Source: Lepidodermella squamata
Lineage: Eukaryota; Gastrotricha
Length of the DNA: 64,000 bases
Assembly: GCA_047495785.1 (NCBI GenBank)
Contig: JBLDXI010000024.1
Location: forward strand, 2,604,001 to 2,668,000
Direction of reading: 5' to 3'
Shown here: positions 1-10,332 of the stretch, one piece after another
Layout of the letters: every line of letters begins with the position of its first letter
How positions within the stretch are numbered: the first letter of the stretch is position 1
Translations under genes and position numbers: made by a program
The notes under the pieces: model-generated
Databases searched by the model: none
The model's input: only the letters and a program-made list of their open reading frames with translations
Told to the model about the DNA's origin: nothing

Positions 1-123
1 GCTGGGTTGGAGAAAAACCTGTTTGCCAATGATAATTGACCGTTTTAATGACTTCATTTTATGAAAAAGCAATAAACACCTGTGCTCTGTTTTATTCATG
101 TGTGTTGTTTTACCAATTAACAT

Positions 124-2430
124 TCAAGAGTGTGAAACCCTAGAAACTCGACTAGATCTTCGAGAATCTGAGTTCAAGGTCAATGGAACGCGAGGTTTGA
201 AAATAAGCGGAAAGAACACAATAGCGTGCGTCGAAAACGATACAATGATGCAGGAGATAGATATGACGATATCTTGTGCTAAGGGTACATATTCCATAAT
301 GAAAAAAATTGCAATTGTTGCCAGGAACAAAGTCGAGATATTGACAACAGCAACCAAAAAGTGTTTATCACTCGCTTGTTTGAATCTTGCTGATCTGAGT
401 TGGTAAGCGATAGCGCAAGAAGAAGCGAGTAGGGTGGCATGAATGATTAAGAGGGCTTCAAATTGGAGATCTCGGCTGGCTGAGTAGCATGAGTCGACGA
501 AACTGTCGATAAAAGCGTCTTCAATCTCATCATAGTCTGACAAAGCTCTAACAGGGAAGCTTTTCTTGACCGGCGGAAATATTATGAACACGATAGCTAG
601 GGTTAGTAATACCGCGCCAGAGAAGGTTAAACTGCCAAATATAATTTTCTGCTCTCTTTCGTTTGACAATTCAACTACCGAGATGCTGAAATCAATTGAG
701 GCTTTCCCAAATGAACGTGTTCTAAGCCTCGGTCTGATGTAATCTTTCGAGGCCCTTTTCAGCAGATAAACTTTCAGAAAAAGATAGCTAGATGTCATAG
801 CAAATCCGAGAACTAGAATCACTGGACGAGCGATGCAAAGTCCATCGCCGAGATCTGAGAGATTCAAAGCGAACAGAATGGCAGATACTGCTAGTAGCAA
901 GCACCCTATTGTGAAGATCACATCCCCAATCTTTTGCCTTATAAATATTGCGCCTTGCGCTTTGAAAGATGAAGTTACGAGCAGAGATAGAATGAACAAA
1001 ATCGAAAGACTGGAGAACACAATCAATGCATATCTTCCAGCTGAAGAAATGTTCATAGTTATTCTCACAGATTTCGCAAAGTCTCGCGGGCGATCCCAGT
1101 TGATGTTGGAAACTTTCTCAAGCTTCAAACTTTTTACATCGTAATCCTCAGAATTCAAACGAATTGTTCGATAGTGTAGGGTTAAACCGTTTTCGCGAGT
1201 CCATCGAGCAAAGTAATTCGGTTCTTCGTCCATTTCTAACCGAGCGCTGTACCTTACCCGGCCAACTCTTAACCCATCAAAGTCAGTTAGCTGCATACTT
1301 TGATTAACAGCCAACATCACGTCCATCGGTTTCGATCGATAGTCCTTTAGAGACATGTTTTTGATGATCAAAGCCTTCTCAGCGCGGTCGAGAGCAAGTA
1401 TGTCCATAAGTTGCCGATCGTAGCACCCAGTTCTGTCCTCAAAATCTGCAGGGAGCCGAGAAGGGTTCGAGTTCGATGTGAGAGCATCGTCCAATATCTT
1501 TGTGCTGTAATTGAGATAGCTTGAAGACGCGAAGTTCTCAAAAGAAGATTGCGCTGTTCCGTATAAGATAATTCGCTCGTACTGGTCGATCATCACGTTC
1601 TTAGTGCACCCGTCCGGGCTTATGTCAGGTTGCGTTCTCGGGTCCAATGAGACCGCGTGCGGTGCGATAAAAACATACCTCGAGCGACGCATTCCAGATT
1701 TGAAAGCGAGGCATAGGAACGACATGATCACCGGCACTTCGACAATCTGTAACACAATGATCCTCGCTCCGCTTGCCTTCATAGCAGTGACAACAGCAGA
1801 GTTCACGCCAGAGGCAGCGTCAAAGAAAATGAGTTGAATGCCTTGCTGCATGGATTGATAGTAAAACCCAATCGCTTGCATTGTGTTGTACTGATTATCA
1901 GCGTTTGCGTACTGAGCCACCTTCAACCAGCCATTTTCTTTGAGAAACAGAATCAAAGCTATGTTGTTCAACTCGGCGGGCAATCGAGTTCGGAAGAGGT
2001 TAGGGTAGCTTTTACGGTTTGAAGTAAAAAGAGGATTCAAACAAGCTGATGCAAGCATAACTCGATTAAGGTGGTGAGCCGTTGATCCGACTGCCTTGCA
2101 TCCCGGGGTGAAGCCGATTCCGTTGATGATTGGCGAGGGTATTTCGTCCATATTTGACTCAGCACGCCTGATTGCATTGATTGTCCCAGCCATGGCGAAC
2201 AGACTGCCAGGCCCTTCGTCGACAAAGTCTGGTACTAGCTGGTAGTCGGGTAGAATATCACTGCGGTTATTGACCGCTTCGATAGCCAGTGTCATAGCTG
2301 CCATGCAGATTCTGCCATCTTTCGGGAAATTTCCCGTTCGTTGAACAATGTTCAAAAGCCTCAGGTTGAAAGGCTTCCTAGCTTCAACCAGAAGGGTAAC
2401 TAAGAGATAGGTTGTTATTAGGATTCGCAT
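124..2430 (-). CDS. GABA-B-like class C GPCR, paralog 1 (single exon)
   Basis: One uninterrupted 768-residue frame. It opens with a signal peptide (MRILITTYLLVTLLVEA) and an ANF-receptor/Venus-flytrap ectodomain up to about residue 455. The ectodomain carries GABA-B landmarks: GCKAVGSTAHHL, then SNRKSYPNLFRT, then a GWLKVAQYAN strand. Seven hydrophobic segments follow from about residue 465 to 735, with CIARPVILVLGF in the TM3 region as in GABA-B receptors. The short cytoplasmic tail is Ser/Arg-rich. Family knowledge suggests a plasma-membrane receptor that works as a dimer through G proteins. The Ser-Ser of the vertebrate GABA site (GCSS) is replaced here, so the ligand is unknown. A splice acceptor (CTACAG) ends 3 nt before the ATG and a TATATA lies near 2475. 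It is a paralog of the gene at 5973-8372. The lack of introns in an intron-rich region is odd. Confidence 0.85.
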   Translation of the reverse strand: MRILITTYLLVTLLVEARKPFNLRLLNIVQRTGNFPKDGRICMAAMTLAIEAVNNRSDILPDYQLVPDFVDEGPGSLFAMAGTINAIRRAESNMDEIPSPIINGIGFTPGCKAVGSTAHHLNRVMLASACLNPLFTSNRKSYPNLFRTRLPAELNNIALILFLKENGWLKVAQYANADNQYNTMQAIGFYYQSMQQGIQLIFFDAASGVNSAVVTAMKASGARIIVLQIVEVPVIMSFLCLAFKSGMRRSRYVFIAPHAVSLDPRTQPDISPDGCTKNVMIDQYERIILYGTAQSSFENFASSSYLNYSTKILDDALTSNSNPSRLPADFEDRTGCYDRQLMDILALDRAEKALIIKNMSLKDYRSKPMDVMLAVNQSMQLTDFDGLRVGRVRYSARLEMDEEPNYFARWTRENGLTLHYRTIRLNSEDYDVKSLKLEKVSNINWDRPRDFAKSVRITMNISSAGRYALIVFSSLSILFILSLLVTSSFKAQGAIFIRQKIGDVIFTIGCLLLAVSAILFALNLSDLGDGLCIARPVILVLGFAMTSSYLFLKVYLLKRASKDYIRPRLRTRSFGKASIDFSISVVELSNEREQKIIFGSLTFSGAVLLTLAIVFIIFPPVKKSFPVRALSDYDEIEDAFIDSFVDSCYSASRDLQFEALLIIHATLLASSCAIAYQLRSARFKQASDKHFLVAVVNISTLFLATIAIFFIMEYVPLAQDIVISISCIIVSFSTHAIVFFPLIFKPRVPLTLNSDSRRSSRVSRVSHS

Positions 2431-2894
2431 TGTCTGTAGAGGTTAGAATGCAGTTCTTTCTGTCTTCACGCAGTTATATATGGCTGGAGGCGGTTGGATG
2501 TTGACAACTTTGGTCACGTTGGTGCTCATGAAGAAATCGGATAACCTTACGAACTCAAATTTTCGACTTAATCTCAGTAAGTAAACCGATTGCGTGGCAG
2601 TAACCCGACATTAACGTATCTATTTCCAACTGTTAAAACGTTTTCATTGACAGGTAATTTCTCTGGAGTGTTTTCATTTACGCAAGCGACATGCGTGAGA
2701 AACGAGCTGTCTGAATGATCACAACATTCAAAACATTTCAAAATGATGCATTTTTGGAAATGAATCTCTGATTAGTTGTCCTTATGAACTCACAAGAGGC
2801 TCAATATCAGCAATTACTGTTGAGTGTTGTTTTTTTTCTCGAATAAACAAAAAGCTATAACTTAGCTGCCAATTTATATTAGAAAATTATTAAT
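2431..2894. other. intergenic: start of receptor 1 and 3' end of nuclear receptor
   Basis: No reading frame with family support. A TATATA box at about 2475-2480 lies 45 nt upstream of the ATG at 2430 on the minus strand. A consensus 3' splice acceptor ends at 2434. The rest is AT-rich and featureless to me. Confidence 0.5.
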
Positions 2895-4274
2895 TTAGAG
2901 ACTCAGAGTCCTCATCAAGTTATTTGTTAAAGCATCGACTTCATTCTGCTGATAGACATCCGTTTTGTAGCGCCGGTAGACGGAATCGATAACCGGCCGG
3001 ATCATGACGTCAGCGATTCGCGGGTGATTTCTGCATAGTGCTTTTACAGACCTCCAGCGGACCTCTCTCAACTGTTCAACATAGCCGACAATAGCCCAGA
3101 AATGCGCGATACGAGCGGCAGCGTCGATTTCTGAGTTGGCAGTCGAAGTGATGTGCTTCGAAACAAGTCGCCTGAGAGTTTCTTTATAGTCGTTCAGTTT
3201 CGCGCAGGTTCGTTGGCTTACTAGTTTTATTAAAATTAATATAACATATTACTATCACAATGAACAAATTGAATTAAACCTGCTGATGGATCTGCTCCAT
3301 TGCAGAATATAATAGCCATGAACATAGCCTTCTCCGCGGGTTGGAGAGGAGGCTCGAGGGATCGGATGCATGTGTTCATCTGATTTGTAGCCCCCATCAT
3401 ATCCTGAGGTAGTTCAATTAGTTGATGAGAAACAGAATGGGTCAACAAACAACAACTCACAAATACTTCTGGCCACTGGTGGATCATTTTCGTAATCATA
3501 AGCTCCTGGAAAGACTCGATGACATTCTTATGGCCCGGTAGAGCTGTTTCAGCGTAGAACATGATGGCGTAGCTTGACTCGACCAAGTAGCACATCTCAG
3601 CGATTGGTATCTCTGGGCTGTCTGCTAAATGCTGCATCAACGGAAGCTTGTACTCAACCAGCTCCTGGATGCACCAACTGATGAGGTGCCAAAATGCATT
3701 CACTTCATTTGGTATGTGATCTTTCAAGTTTTTCGCTTGGAGAATAGGTTTGTCGATCAGATAATCGGTGTCAAATTTTAGGACGATATTTTTTAACAGA
3801 TTGTCCCGAAGTGTCGGGTCACTTTGACGGGTTCTTCTCGAGAGCTTCTCACGGGCCCAGTTGCTGATCTGAAGGAAAGGATCGTCAGCTGCGGTTTCCA
3901 TGTTGAATCGCTTGTCGGCGTTCACTTTCAAACAAGCGTATTTAACTAAGCGGCAGAGTTTGCAGGGGAAATTTCTCGTTAGGTTGCAAGTGAAATCGCC
4001 AGCTCCAGTGCACGTAATAGTCAATATGTATTCCAATCGAAACATTGTTTCCGCTCTATCAACAAATCTCTACTAGTAAAAGGCTTAAAATTTGAAATAA
4101 TAAGGCAAGCTTTCTCTTACTCCACATCTTTCGTCAAGGTGAACACCTAGTTTTGTTGGGAGATGAGGACTTGCGGCATTGCAAAGCTTAAAAATGTGAA
4201 ATTAGGTAATCCCATAAAAATAAATGAATTACCTCACAAAATCCAGCTTGGAATTCGGCGTCAAAGATTGACAT
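2895..4274 (-). CDS. divergent nuclear hormone receptor (4 exons)
   Basis: Exons read from the sequence are 4274-4233, 4186-4121, 4069-3280 and 3220-2895, with introns of 46-59 bp; they join in frame to 407 residues. Exons 1-2 begin a first zinc finger (CELC, then GVHLDERC), but the fourth cysteine of the usual C-x2-C-x13-C-x2-C is not evident. Exon 3 begins the second finger region with CTGAGDFTC and CKLCRLVKYACLKV, recalling the CRxCRxxKC block. Spacing is C-x7-C-x7-C-x2-C, not C-x5-C-x9-C-x2-C. The remainder is helical and fits a ligand-binding domain: HLISWCIQELVEYKLPL, a WPEVF segment and a C-terminal helix near residue 400. The family acts as ligand-regulated transcription factors in the nucleus. 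DNA binding here may be altered or lost. The resemblance is to fast-evolving invertebrate NHRs; subfamily cannot be assigned. Confidence 0.7.
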
Positions 4275-5972
4275 GATGTTGTGTAGATTTTAGTGTAGTT
4301 CACTCAGTTCAGGATCATAACCTCTTAAATCTCTAAGGGAATGTTAGGAAATGAAACATACAGCAACGTATAAAAGGCTAATAGGAAGGATAGTGAAATG
4401 GATTGAATAGAGAGGACAATAATTGACTGTGAAAATTGTTTACACAGCAATTTATTTAGTGGTTTTTTGAGTTTTGTAGTACATAAATGGCTGTGTAGAG
4501 TACACGCAGGAGAAAAAACAACCTGCCTGATAGCATTAAATACAAAAACTAAGTTGCCTGCGTGTACTTTTTTGTGCGCGGAGCCTGAGAACATTGCTTA
4601 TTATTAGTGATCACGCCATTTTCTATTCATTATTAAATTTTTAGTGATATCACTGCTGTGCTGATGTCAAAACGAGTAGAGGACATGATAAGAAAGCAAG
4701 CTGTTCCGAGGCGTTATATATACCGCAGGATTATCTGATAAAAAAGAAAATCCTGTACGCTTTCTTAAATGGTTCTTGTAAGGTTCGTAATCCGCCATGG
4801 TACTTCCGCTAATTCATGTGTAGCGTAGCCACTGTTATTTCCGCCACGTCTATGAACAATGCCGCCACGAATAATTCTATCCTCCAGGTGACATTTCCGG
4901 TCAAGCTAATTGCGTCATAATTCCTGTCTATATTATCGCTTTCACGCACCTCGTAGGGTGCCAAAACCGTCCTCAATGCACCAAGTGTCTGTGAAGTAAA
5001 AACACATTTTGGCATCGCTATATCGCAGATGGATACATTGAGCTTACATTTTCTGACTCGAATAGGCTTTAAAACGGTTTTTTAGACTACGCTAGTATTA
5101 ATCTCTAGGAGATATTCATTTTAATTTCTGTTCATCCTGTCATCAAACTTGTTCTTTTCGCGAGCTGTTTTGACCTGAAGTGGCTTACTTCATTTAATTA
5201 CCAGTGGGAGCTAGAAAAGAACGAACATTTCTGATAGCAACAAGTCAGACAGGCTAATCTATATGTTTTCACGATAATTCGAGGAAAATGGCTCACGTTT
5301 AGTAATGACGTTGTTTTTCTCAAATCAAAAAGCTGCCTTTGCTATTATTAATGCGACGTTAACATGCATCGGGACTCATGAACAACTAATCGTAGATGAG
5401 TCGTTTGACAGGCAACCGCACTTCGCTATTACAGGAGATCCGCGTCTACGCAAAGCCAAAAAGGCTCATCTTCATAAGGCCATCGCTAAATGTTTTCATC
5501 AAGCTCATGTCTGCAGATTAAACAGACAGAACAACGAAATAAAAAAGCCCATCTAGAGCAGAAGATAAGGCGAAAATAAGGAGTGCCACAAAGCTATGAT
5601 TCCACCCAACAAAATCCAGCTTAACTGTGTATTGATTGAAATCAACAGGGCTAATCCTCTAGACCTTTAAAATTAAAGTTTTGCTTCGCAATCTCTCCAA
5701 CTAGAAGTCTACTTTAATGCCGTTCATTCAACTGATTTTATTCAAAACGAGTGCAAATATGCGTATGAATTGTCGGGTTTGTGTAACATAAATATTGTCC
5801 AGGTGTATGTGTTGGCGTTGATGACTGAATCAAAATGTTAAATAAATAATTATTTCGAACTCTGTGGGAGGGCAGTCCTGCAAGATTGCACGAAATTACT
5901 ACTCGCAACCTATCACATTACTTCTCAAGAACATCTTAATTTCATACTACTCTAAAGAATGAGGTTCAAAGC
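4275..5972. other. 1.7-kb intergenic region, no supported gene
   Basis: Short frames exist (plus 5305-5556, minus 4809-5015, minus 4325-4594) but none shows a domain, signal peptide or splice structure that I can defend. An 11-bp inverted repeat (GTACACGCAGG near 4500 and its complement near 4557) encloses about 45 nt. A TATATA string lies near 4712. Confidence 0.4.
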
Positions 5973-8372
5973 TCATCCCCGTGAGTTTGGCATTGCATCC
6001 GAGTGGGCAGACCCTGCAACTCGGAAACCATGGTTTGCTGCTGATTTCCAACATCTGCCAAGTGCTGAACCGAATACGCTGAAGAAAACACTCGCAGAGA
6101 TTGAAATCGACACCACAGCCACAACAAGAAGCTGAGTAGGCTGATTGGCGGAACTCCCGCTGAGTATGCCGACGATGGCTAGGGTTGCACTGAACAGCGT
6201 AGTCACATTCCACGTGACGATTCTGAACAACTTATTCCGCCCTCCAGGGTCTTTATACCGCTTAGTGCTGTAGGCGCGGAAGGAACTGATAAACAGGAAA
6301 AGCAAGTTTAGAATCGACAGAGCGATCTCGCATTTGATAGTCGATGAGTATCGACACTGATAGACATAAATTTCCGTCACGGTGTCACTTGTCCCATCGT
6401 AAAAGGGTAGCTCGAAACCCGGGGTGAGGACTAAATTCGGCTTGTCCAGGCCCATTGTGATAGCAAGGCAGACAACATTTATTGTCGCAAATGCGAGAAC
6501 AAAAATGATCGAACCATTCCTGGTTAATCTATAAGACGCATGAACGCGAACATAAGATCGGGCTCGAGATCTAATTCCTTCTCTCGAATGGCTAGTTGAG
6601 CGCTCGTGGAAGTTGCCAACAACGTTAGCCGTCACGTTCCTTGACGGCCTATGGGCTTCAGATGCCAGAAGAAACAGTTGAGCCATAAGGGCCGGGTTGA
6701 TCATGGAAAATCCAAGAAGCAAAATCATCGGGCGCGCTATGCAAGACAAAGCTGAGTTTTTAGCGAAATCACTGGTGAATAAAATCGCCGCGACATTCAG
6801 CAATAAGCAGCCGATTGCTAGAATGATGTTCATAGTCAACCGAAACCGGCTGAATGTGGGTTTTTTGAGAAAAAGCAAGGCTAGGATGACAATTTTTGCG
6901 CAAAGAATCAGCGATGTTATCGAGGTAATCCCCACAAAGGCTGAAAATGGAACCTGATTTATCTCAACGACTTGTGTCACTGAGTCTTTGGGAGGCCTGT
7001 TCGCTGCTCCGGTGCCCCATAGAACAGAATTTACTGCTTGCAAGTAATAAGCATTCGCGTTGTCCCAGGAAGAGTTCTCCTCGCGGTAAACCTTGTAATG
7101 AAGCCGCTGACTCTCACCGGGCTTCCACGATAAAATGTACATTGCTTCGTCGTCGGCCTCCAATCGTTTCGTGTATTTCAGCCTCCCAGCTCTCAAGCCA
7201 ACGTAAGTCATTGCAGCAATCGTTTTGTTCGTAACATCCATGACGTATTGAGGATCGCGACGATAGTCTTTCAGTGTCATATTGACCGAATTTAATTTCT
7301 GCTCCGTTTCTTGCAGGACAACGATGGTTTGCAACATCCTGTCGTAGCATTGATGCCTGTCCTCCCAATCAGTTTGCTTGGTTCTGTTGCTGTACTCGAA
7401 GAATTGTCTCTCAAATGAGGTCAAATCGTAACCAAGCAATGACGTCGGCCCGTTGTTTTCAAGAGCTGCGCCTGTCGCTCCAACGGAAAAGCAGCTTTTC
7501 ATTTGCCTGCCGGCCATCTCCCTAGTACACCCAGGCATTATAACATCAGGCAAGCTATCAGGATCGTAGAGAATTGCGAAGGAGAGTATGAAGACGTATC
7601 GTGGCCCGGTTAGACCGACTTTGAGGGTGAAGCAGAGAAAGCTGAGAAAAGTTGGCAAATCGACTGTTTCAAATGTGAAGATTCGCGCACCGCTCTGTTT
7701 CATGCCCATTGCATTAATCTCAGTGAACCCTGGCGCAAAATCGAAATAGACAACTTTGAGCCCGTTCGCCTCGGCGACCTGATTGAAATTCGTGGCGAGT
7801 TGGACGTTGTATAAATTAGCTGAGTTCGCGTAAATACCAACTTTCGTCCAGCCACCTACTTTTTTCACGAAAATCAGCTGGGCGTAGGCGTACATCTCTG
7901 CAGAGATTCGAGTTCGGTACATATTAGGAAATATCTTCCTGTTCGCAGTGTAGATTGGGGCGAGACAGGTTGAACCTATCATAACAGTGTTCAGATGTTG
8001 CACGAAGGATCCCAGCGATTTGCAACCAGGTGTGAAAATAGGTCCGATGATGAGTGGAGACTGAAACGCGTTCTGCGTGTTCTCCATAAAACGAACGTAT
8101 TGAACTCCGGTAGCTGCAGATTTCATACTACCTGGGCCTTCGTCTCTGAAATCTCCGATTAAGCGATATTTCGGTAGGACGTCACATCGCTTGTTGATTT
8201 CATCCATTAGAAATTGCTGAGCGGCTTCACAGGTTTTCCCATTTCGAGGCTCATTTCCAGTATAGCCAACCATCGAAAGGATGGAGAGGGTTTCTGTTTT
8301 ATCGCGACATTGCCCATCACTTTTCCTGATACCTGCGACGACCAATAAGAGGATGAAATAAATTGACTTCAT
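5973..8372 (-). CDS. GABA-B-like class C GPCR, paralog 2 (single exon)
   Basis: A 799-residue frame counted from the ATG at 8372. An upstream in-frame ATG at 8432 exists, but the 8372 start gives a clean signal peptide (MKSIYFILLLVVAG) and a splice acceptor lies about 25 nt upstream of it. The Venus-flytrap ectodomain has GCKSLGSFVQHL and ANRKIFPNMYRT, matching the GABA-B pattern and paralog 1. Seven membrane segments start near residue 472, with CIARPMILLLGF in the TM3 region. The C-terminal tail is short. The gene is intronless, like its paralog at 124-2430, so the pair probably arose by duplication, with the nuclear receptor gene now between them. It probably acts at the plasma membrane through G proteins; ligand unknown because the canonical GABA-contact serines are not conserved. 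Confidence 0.85.
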   Translation of the reverse strand: MKSIYFILLLVVAGIRKSDGQCRDKTETLSILSMVGYTGNEPRNGKTCEAAQQFLMDEINKRCDVLPKYRLIGDFRDEGPGSMKSAATGVQYVRFMENTQNAFQSPLIIGPIFTPGCKSLGSFVQHLNTVMIGSTCLAPIYTANRKIFPNMYRTRISAEMYAYAQLIFVKKVGGWTKVGIYANSANLYNVQLATNFNQVAEANGLKVVYFDFAPGFTEINAMGMKQSGARIFTFETVDLPTFLSFLCFTLKVGLTGPRYVFILSFAILYDPDSLPDVIMPGCTREMAGRQMKSCFSVGATGAALENNGPTSLLGYDLTSFERQFFEYSNRTKQTDWEDRHQCYDRMLQTIVVLQETEQKLNSVNMTLKDYRRDPQYVMDVTNKTIAAMTYVGLRAGRLKYTKRLEADDEAMYILSWKPGESQRLHYKVYREENSSWDNANAYYLQAVNSVLWGTGAANRPPKDSVTQVVEINQVPFSAFVGITSITSLILCAKIVILALLFLKKPTFSRFRLTMNIILAIGCLLLNVAAILFTSDFAKNSALSCIARPMILLLGFSMINPALMAQLFLLASEAHRPSRNVTANVVGNFHERSTSHSREGIRSRARSYVRVHASYRLTRNGSIIFVLAFATINVVCLAITMGLDKPNLVLTPGFELPFYDGTSDTVTEIYVYQCRYSSTIKCEIALSILNLLFLFISSFRAYSTKRYKDPGGRNKLFRIVTWNVTTLFSATLAIVGILSGSSANQPTQLLVVAVVSISISASVFFSVFGSALGRCWKSAANHGFRVAGSAHSDAMPNSRG

Positions 8373-8753
8373 TTTTCGAAGAAATAGGAGAAATGACTCT
8401 GCAATAACTATCCCCCCTCGATAGAGCCGCACATCAAATTTGATCTCTTCCTTCCTGCATCAGAGGTATGGTAATGTTTTCCTGCCAAATTTTGATCGTT
8501 AATGCATTCTTGCTGTTGTATCGAAGCGAATTCGATCCTGAGAAAGTCCGCCCAGGTATCATATTTTGTTTTCATGCTATGCCACCGTTTTGAACAATGG
8601 ATCGATCGATCTTACAGCAAAAAATCGATCATCCGATTTCTCTCATAAATAATTCCAGCGATAAAGACCAAAAAACCGCTGGATCGACAATTCTTTTTTA
8701 AACGAATCAGCTTTCAGCCATTTAATGCATAAGCCCGAAGGTTGTGTTGGTTA
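8373..8753. other. intergenic between divergent genes
   Basis: Shared upstream region of receptor 2 (minus) and the first C-type lectin gene (plus). A plus-strand splice acceptor (GCTTTCAG) ends at 8717, 36 nt before the ATG at 8754. I see no other feature. Confidence 0.4.
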
Positions 8754-10066
8754 ATGCATTTGAGAAAAATGGGTAACTTAGCCATTACTTTGATCGGAAT
8801 CGTCCTCTTTAATTCCGGATTTCTATCCGCAACATTTGATTACTACGAAAAGCGCTGTGCACATATAAACTTGGCGAAAAGTGGTTGGCATTCATACGCT
8901 GAATACAAACTAGAAAAATGCTACCAACTTGTCGATAAAGATTTGACGTGGCAGAAGGCTCAAGAGTTTTGCAACAGCCAGGTTGGACCGAGTGGTTACT
9001 ACGGCGAAGGCCAGTTGGTCACGTTTGACTCTGCTGAAGACCTCAGCACAGTGAAACAATGGCTGAAAGACATCAAATGCCAGTCGCGTGGGGTATGGAT
9101 CGGCGCTAATCGCTGCAACTCGAATAATGACTTCTGCTGGATGGATGACTCGGCGATGGATACTAACGTCCTGAACTTGAACTGGGCCCCCAGCCAGCCA
9201 ATATTCAACATATTCTTCTTCATCAAGGCTGATTGTGTTCAGCTCATACGGGACTCCTTTTGGAATGCCGGGTCGTTCCCCTGTGACCACCCTTTCTGGC
9301 TAAACTCCTTCATTTGTGAATATCGTAAGGCTTTGAATCCGTATTTGAAATAAATTAAGAAATACTCATTTGACAGCAATGTTGCCCGAGGAAACAACGA
9401 CTACCACGACTACTACAACAACTACAACACCGCAAGTGACAACCTCTACTACTTCACTCGGAGCCGTCTCAAACAAGTCATCGAATTTACTGATGGCTAA
9501 ACGGGTCATGTTTGACGGTGCTGAGGTACCACAGGAAGGCTACTCAAACAGCGACTTGTCCAATGGAGCTGATTCGGCTATTCTTACCCGCTTTATGCTT
9601 CAACTTGTTGACAAGATTCTACCGAATGGTCACACTGACAGCCCGGTGTCATCACCATTGCCGCCATTGTCTTCAACCAACCAGCCTTCAAACAGCAAAG
9701 ATGAGCTGCCTGGAAGTAAGTTTTCTCCTTGGTCTTTCCTTAATCCAGCCTAACTGTATCACAAACATAGACACGCTGCTGATAATTGGGGTGTTTATTG
9801 GCTGCGGAGTTACTGTGATTGGGTTTGCCGCTTTTGCAATCTATCGCTACAAAAAGAGTCGCGTCTCGCCTCTAGATGGCGGCATTATCAATACAGCTGG
9901 CGGTACAACTATTATCAACGTTATGCCAGCGGCGAGTGGAGGTATATCAGTTACTGAAACCTCGAAATCTCTGCTTCAAACTCCTCGAACCAAAAGCGCG
10001 AAGCAAAATGCTGAAAATGAAATTAAAGCCGGGTCAGCCGGGCTACCGCCGCCTTATGCTACCTGA
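8754..10066 (+). CDS. C-type-lectin-domain type I membrane protein, copy 1
   Basis: Exons 8754-9324, 9377-9715 and 9771-10066 join in frame to 401 residues; the next ATG at 8769 is also a possible start. A signal peptide (MGNLAITLIGIVLFNSG) precedes one C-type lectin domain with CYQLVDKDLTWQKAQEFC, GVWIGANRC and NSFICEY landmarks. A Ca2+/sugar-binding EPN or QPD tripeptide and the WND motif are not visible, so carbohydrate binding is doubtful. Exon 2 starts with a run of threonines (about 12 in a row), a mucin-like stalk likely to be O-glycosylated. Exon 3 carries one membrane helix (DTLLIIGVFIGCGVTVIGF), basic stop-transfer residues and a cytoplasmic tail ending in GLPPPYAT, which contains a PPxY WW-binding motif. 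Likely a cell-surface recognition or adhesion protein. AATAAA at about 10170 could be the poly(A) signal. Confidence 0.8.
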
Positions 10067-10332
10067 AAATTATGAATCAAATGCCCTACAAGGCTCTAAA
10101 TATGACCGCAATCGACCTTAAACGCCTGATATATTATGTATGCTTTCGATTTTGTTTCACTTGCCTCCGAATAAAAGTAAACTTTCTGGAAAATATTCAG
10201 TCTCATATCGAAATGTTAAAATGTGGTTAATGAAAGCACCATGAATAATTTAGAGGTTTTATAGTGCTGCTCGACTACATCTACTTGTTATTTCAGTTTT
10301 GAAGCTTCAATTTCCGCAATATTGCGAATAAA

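Noticed and set aside
4809-5015. 68-residue minus frame near a TATATA string
   Set aside because: No family resemblance and no supporting exons found on either side.
5305-5556. 83-residue plus frame
   Set aside because: No domain, no signal peptide and no splice context; similar to chance frames in the same spacer.
8373-8432. Upstream in-frame ATG at 8432 for receptor 2
   Set aside because: It would place 20 residues before the signal peptide, and a splice acceptor lies between the two ATGs.
9400-9450. ACN-triplet run that looks like a microsatellite
   Set aside because: It is in frame and encodes the Thr stalk of the lectin protein; length is typical of mucin-like linkers.
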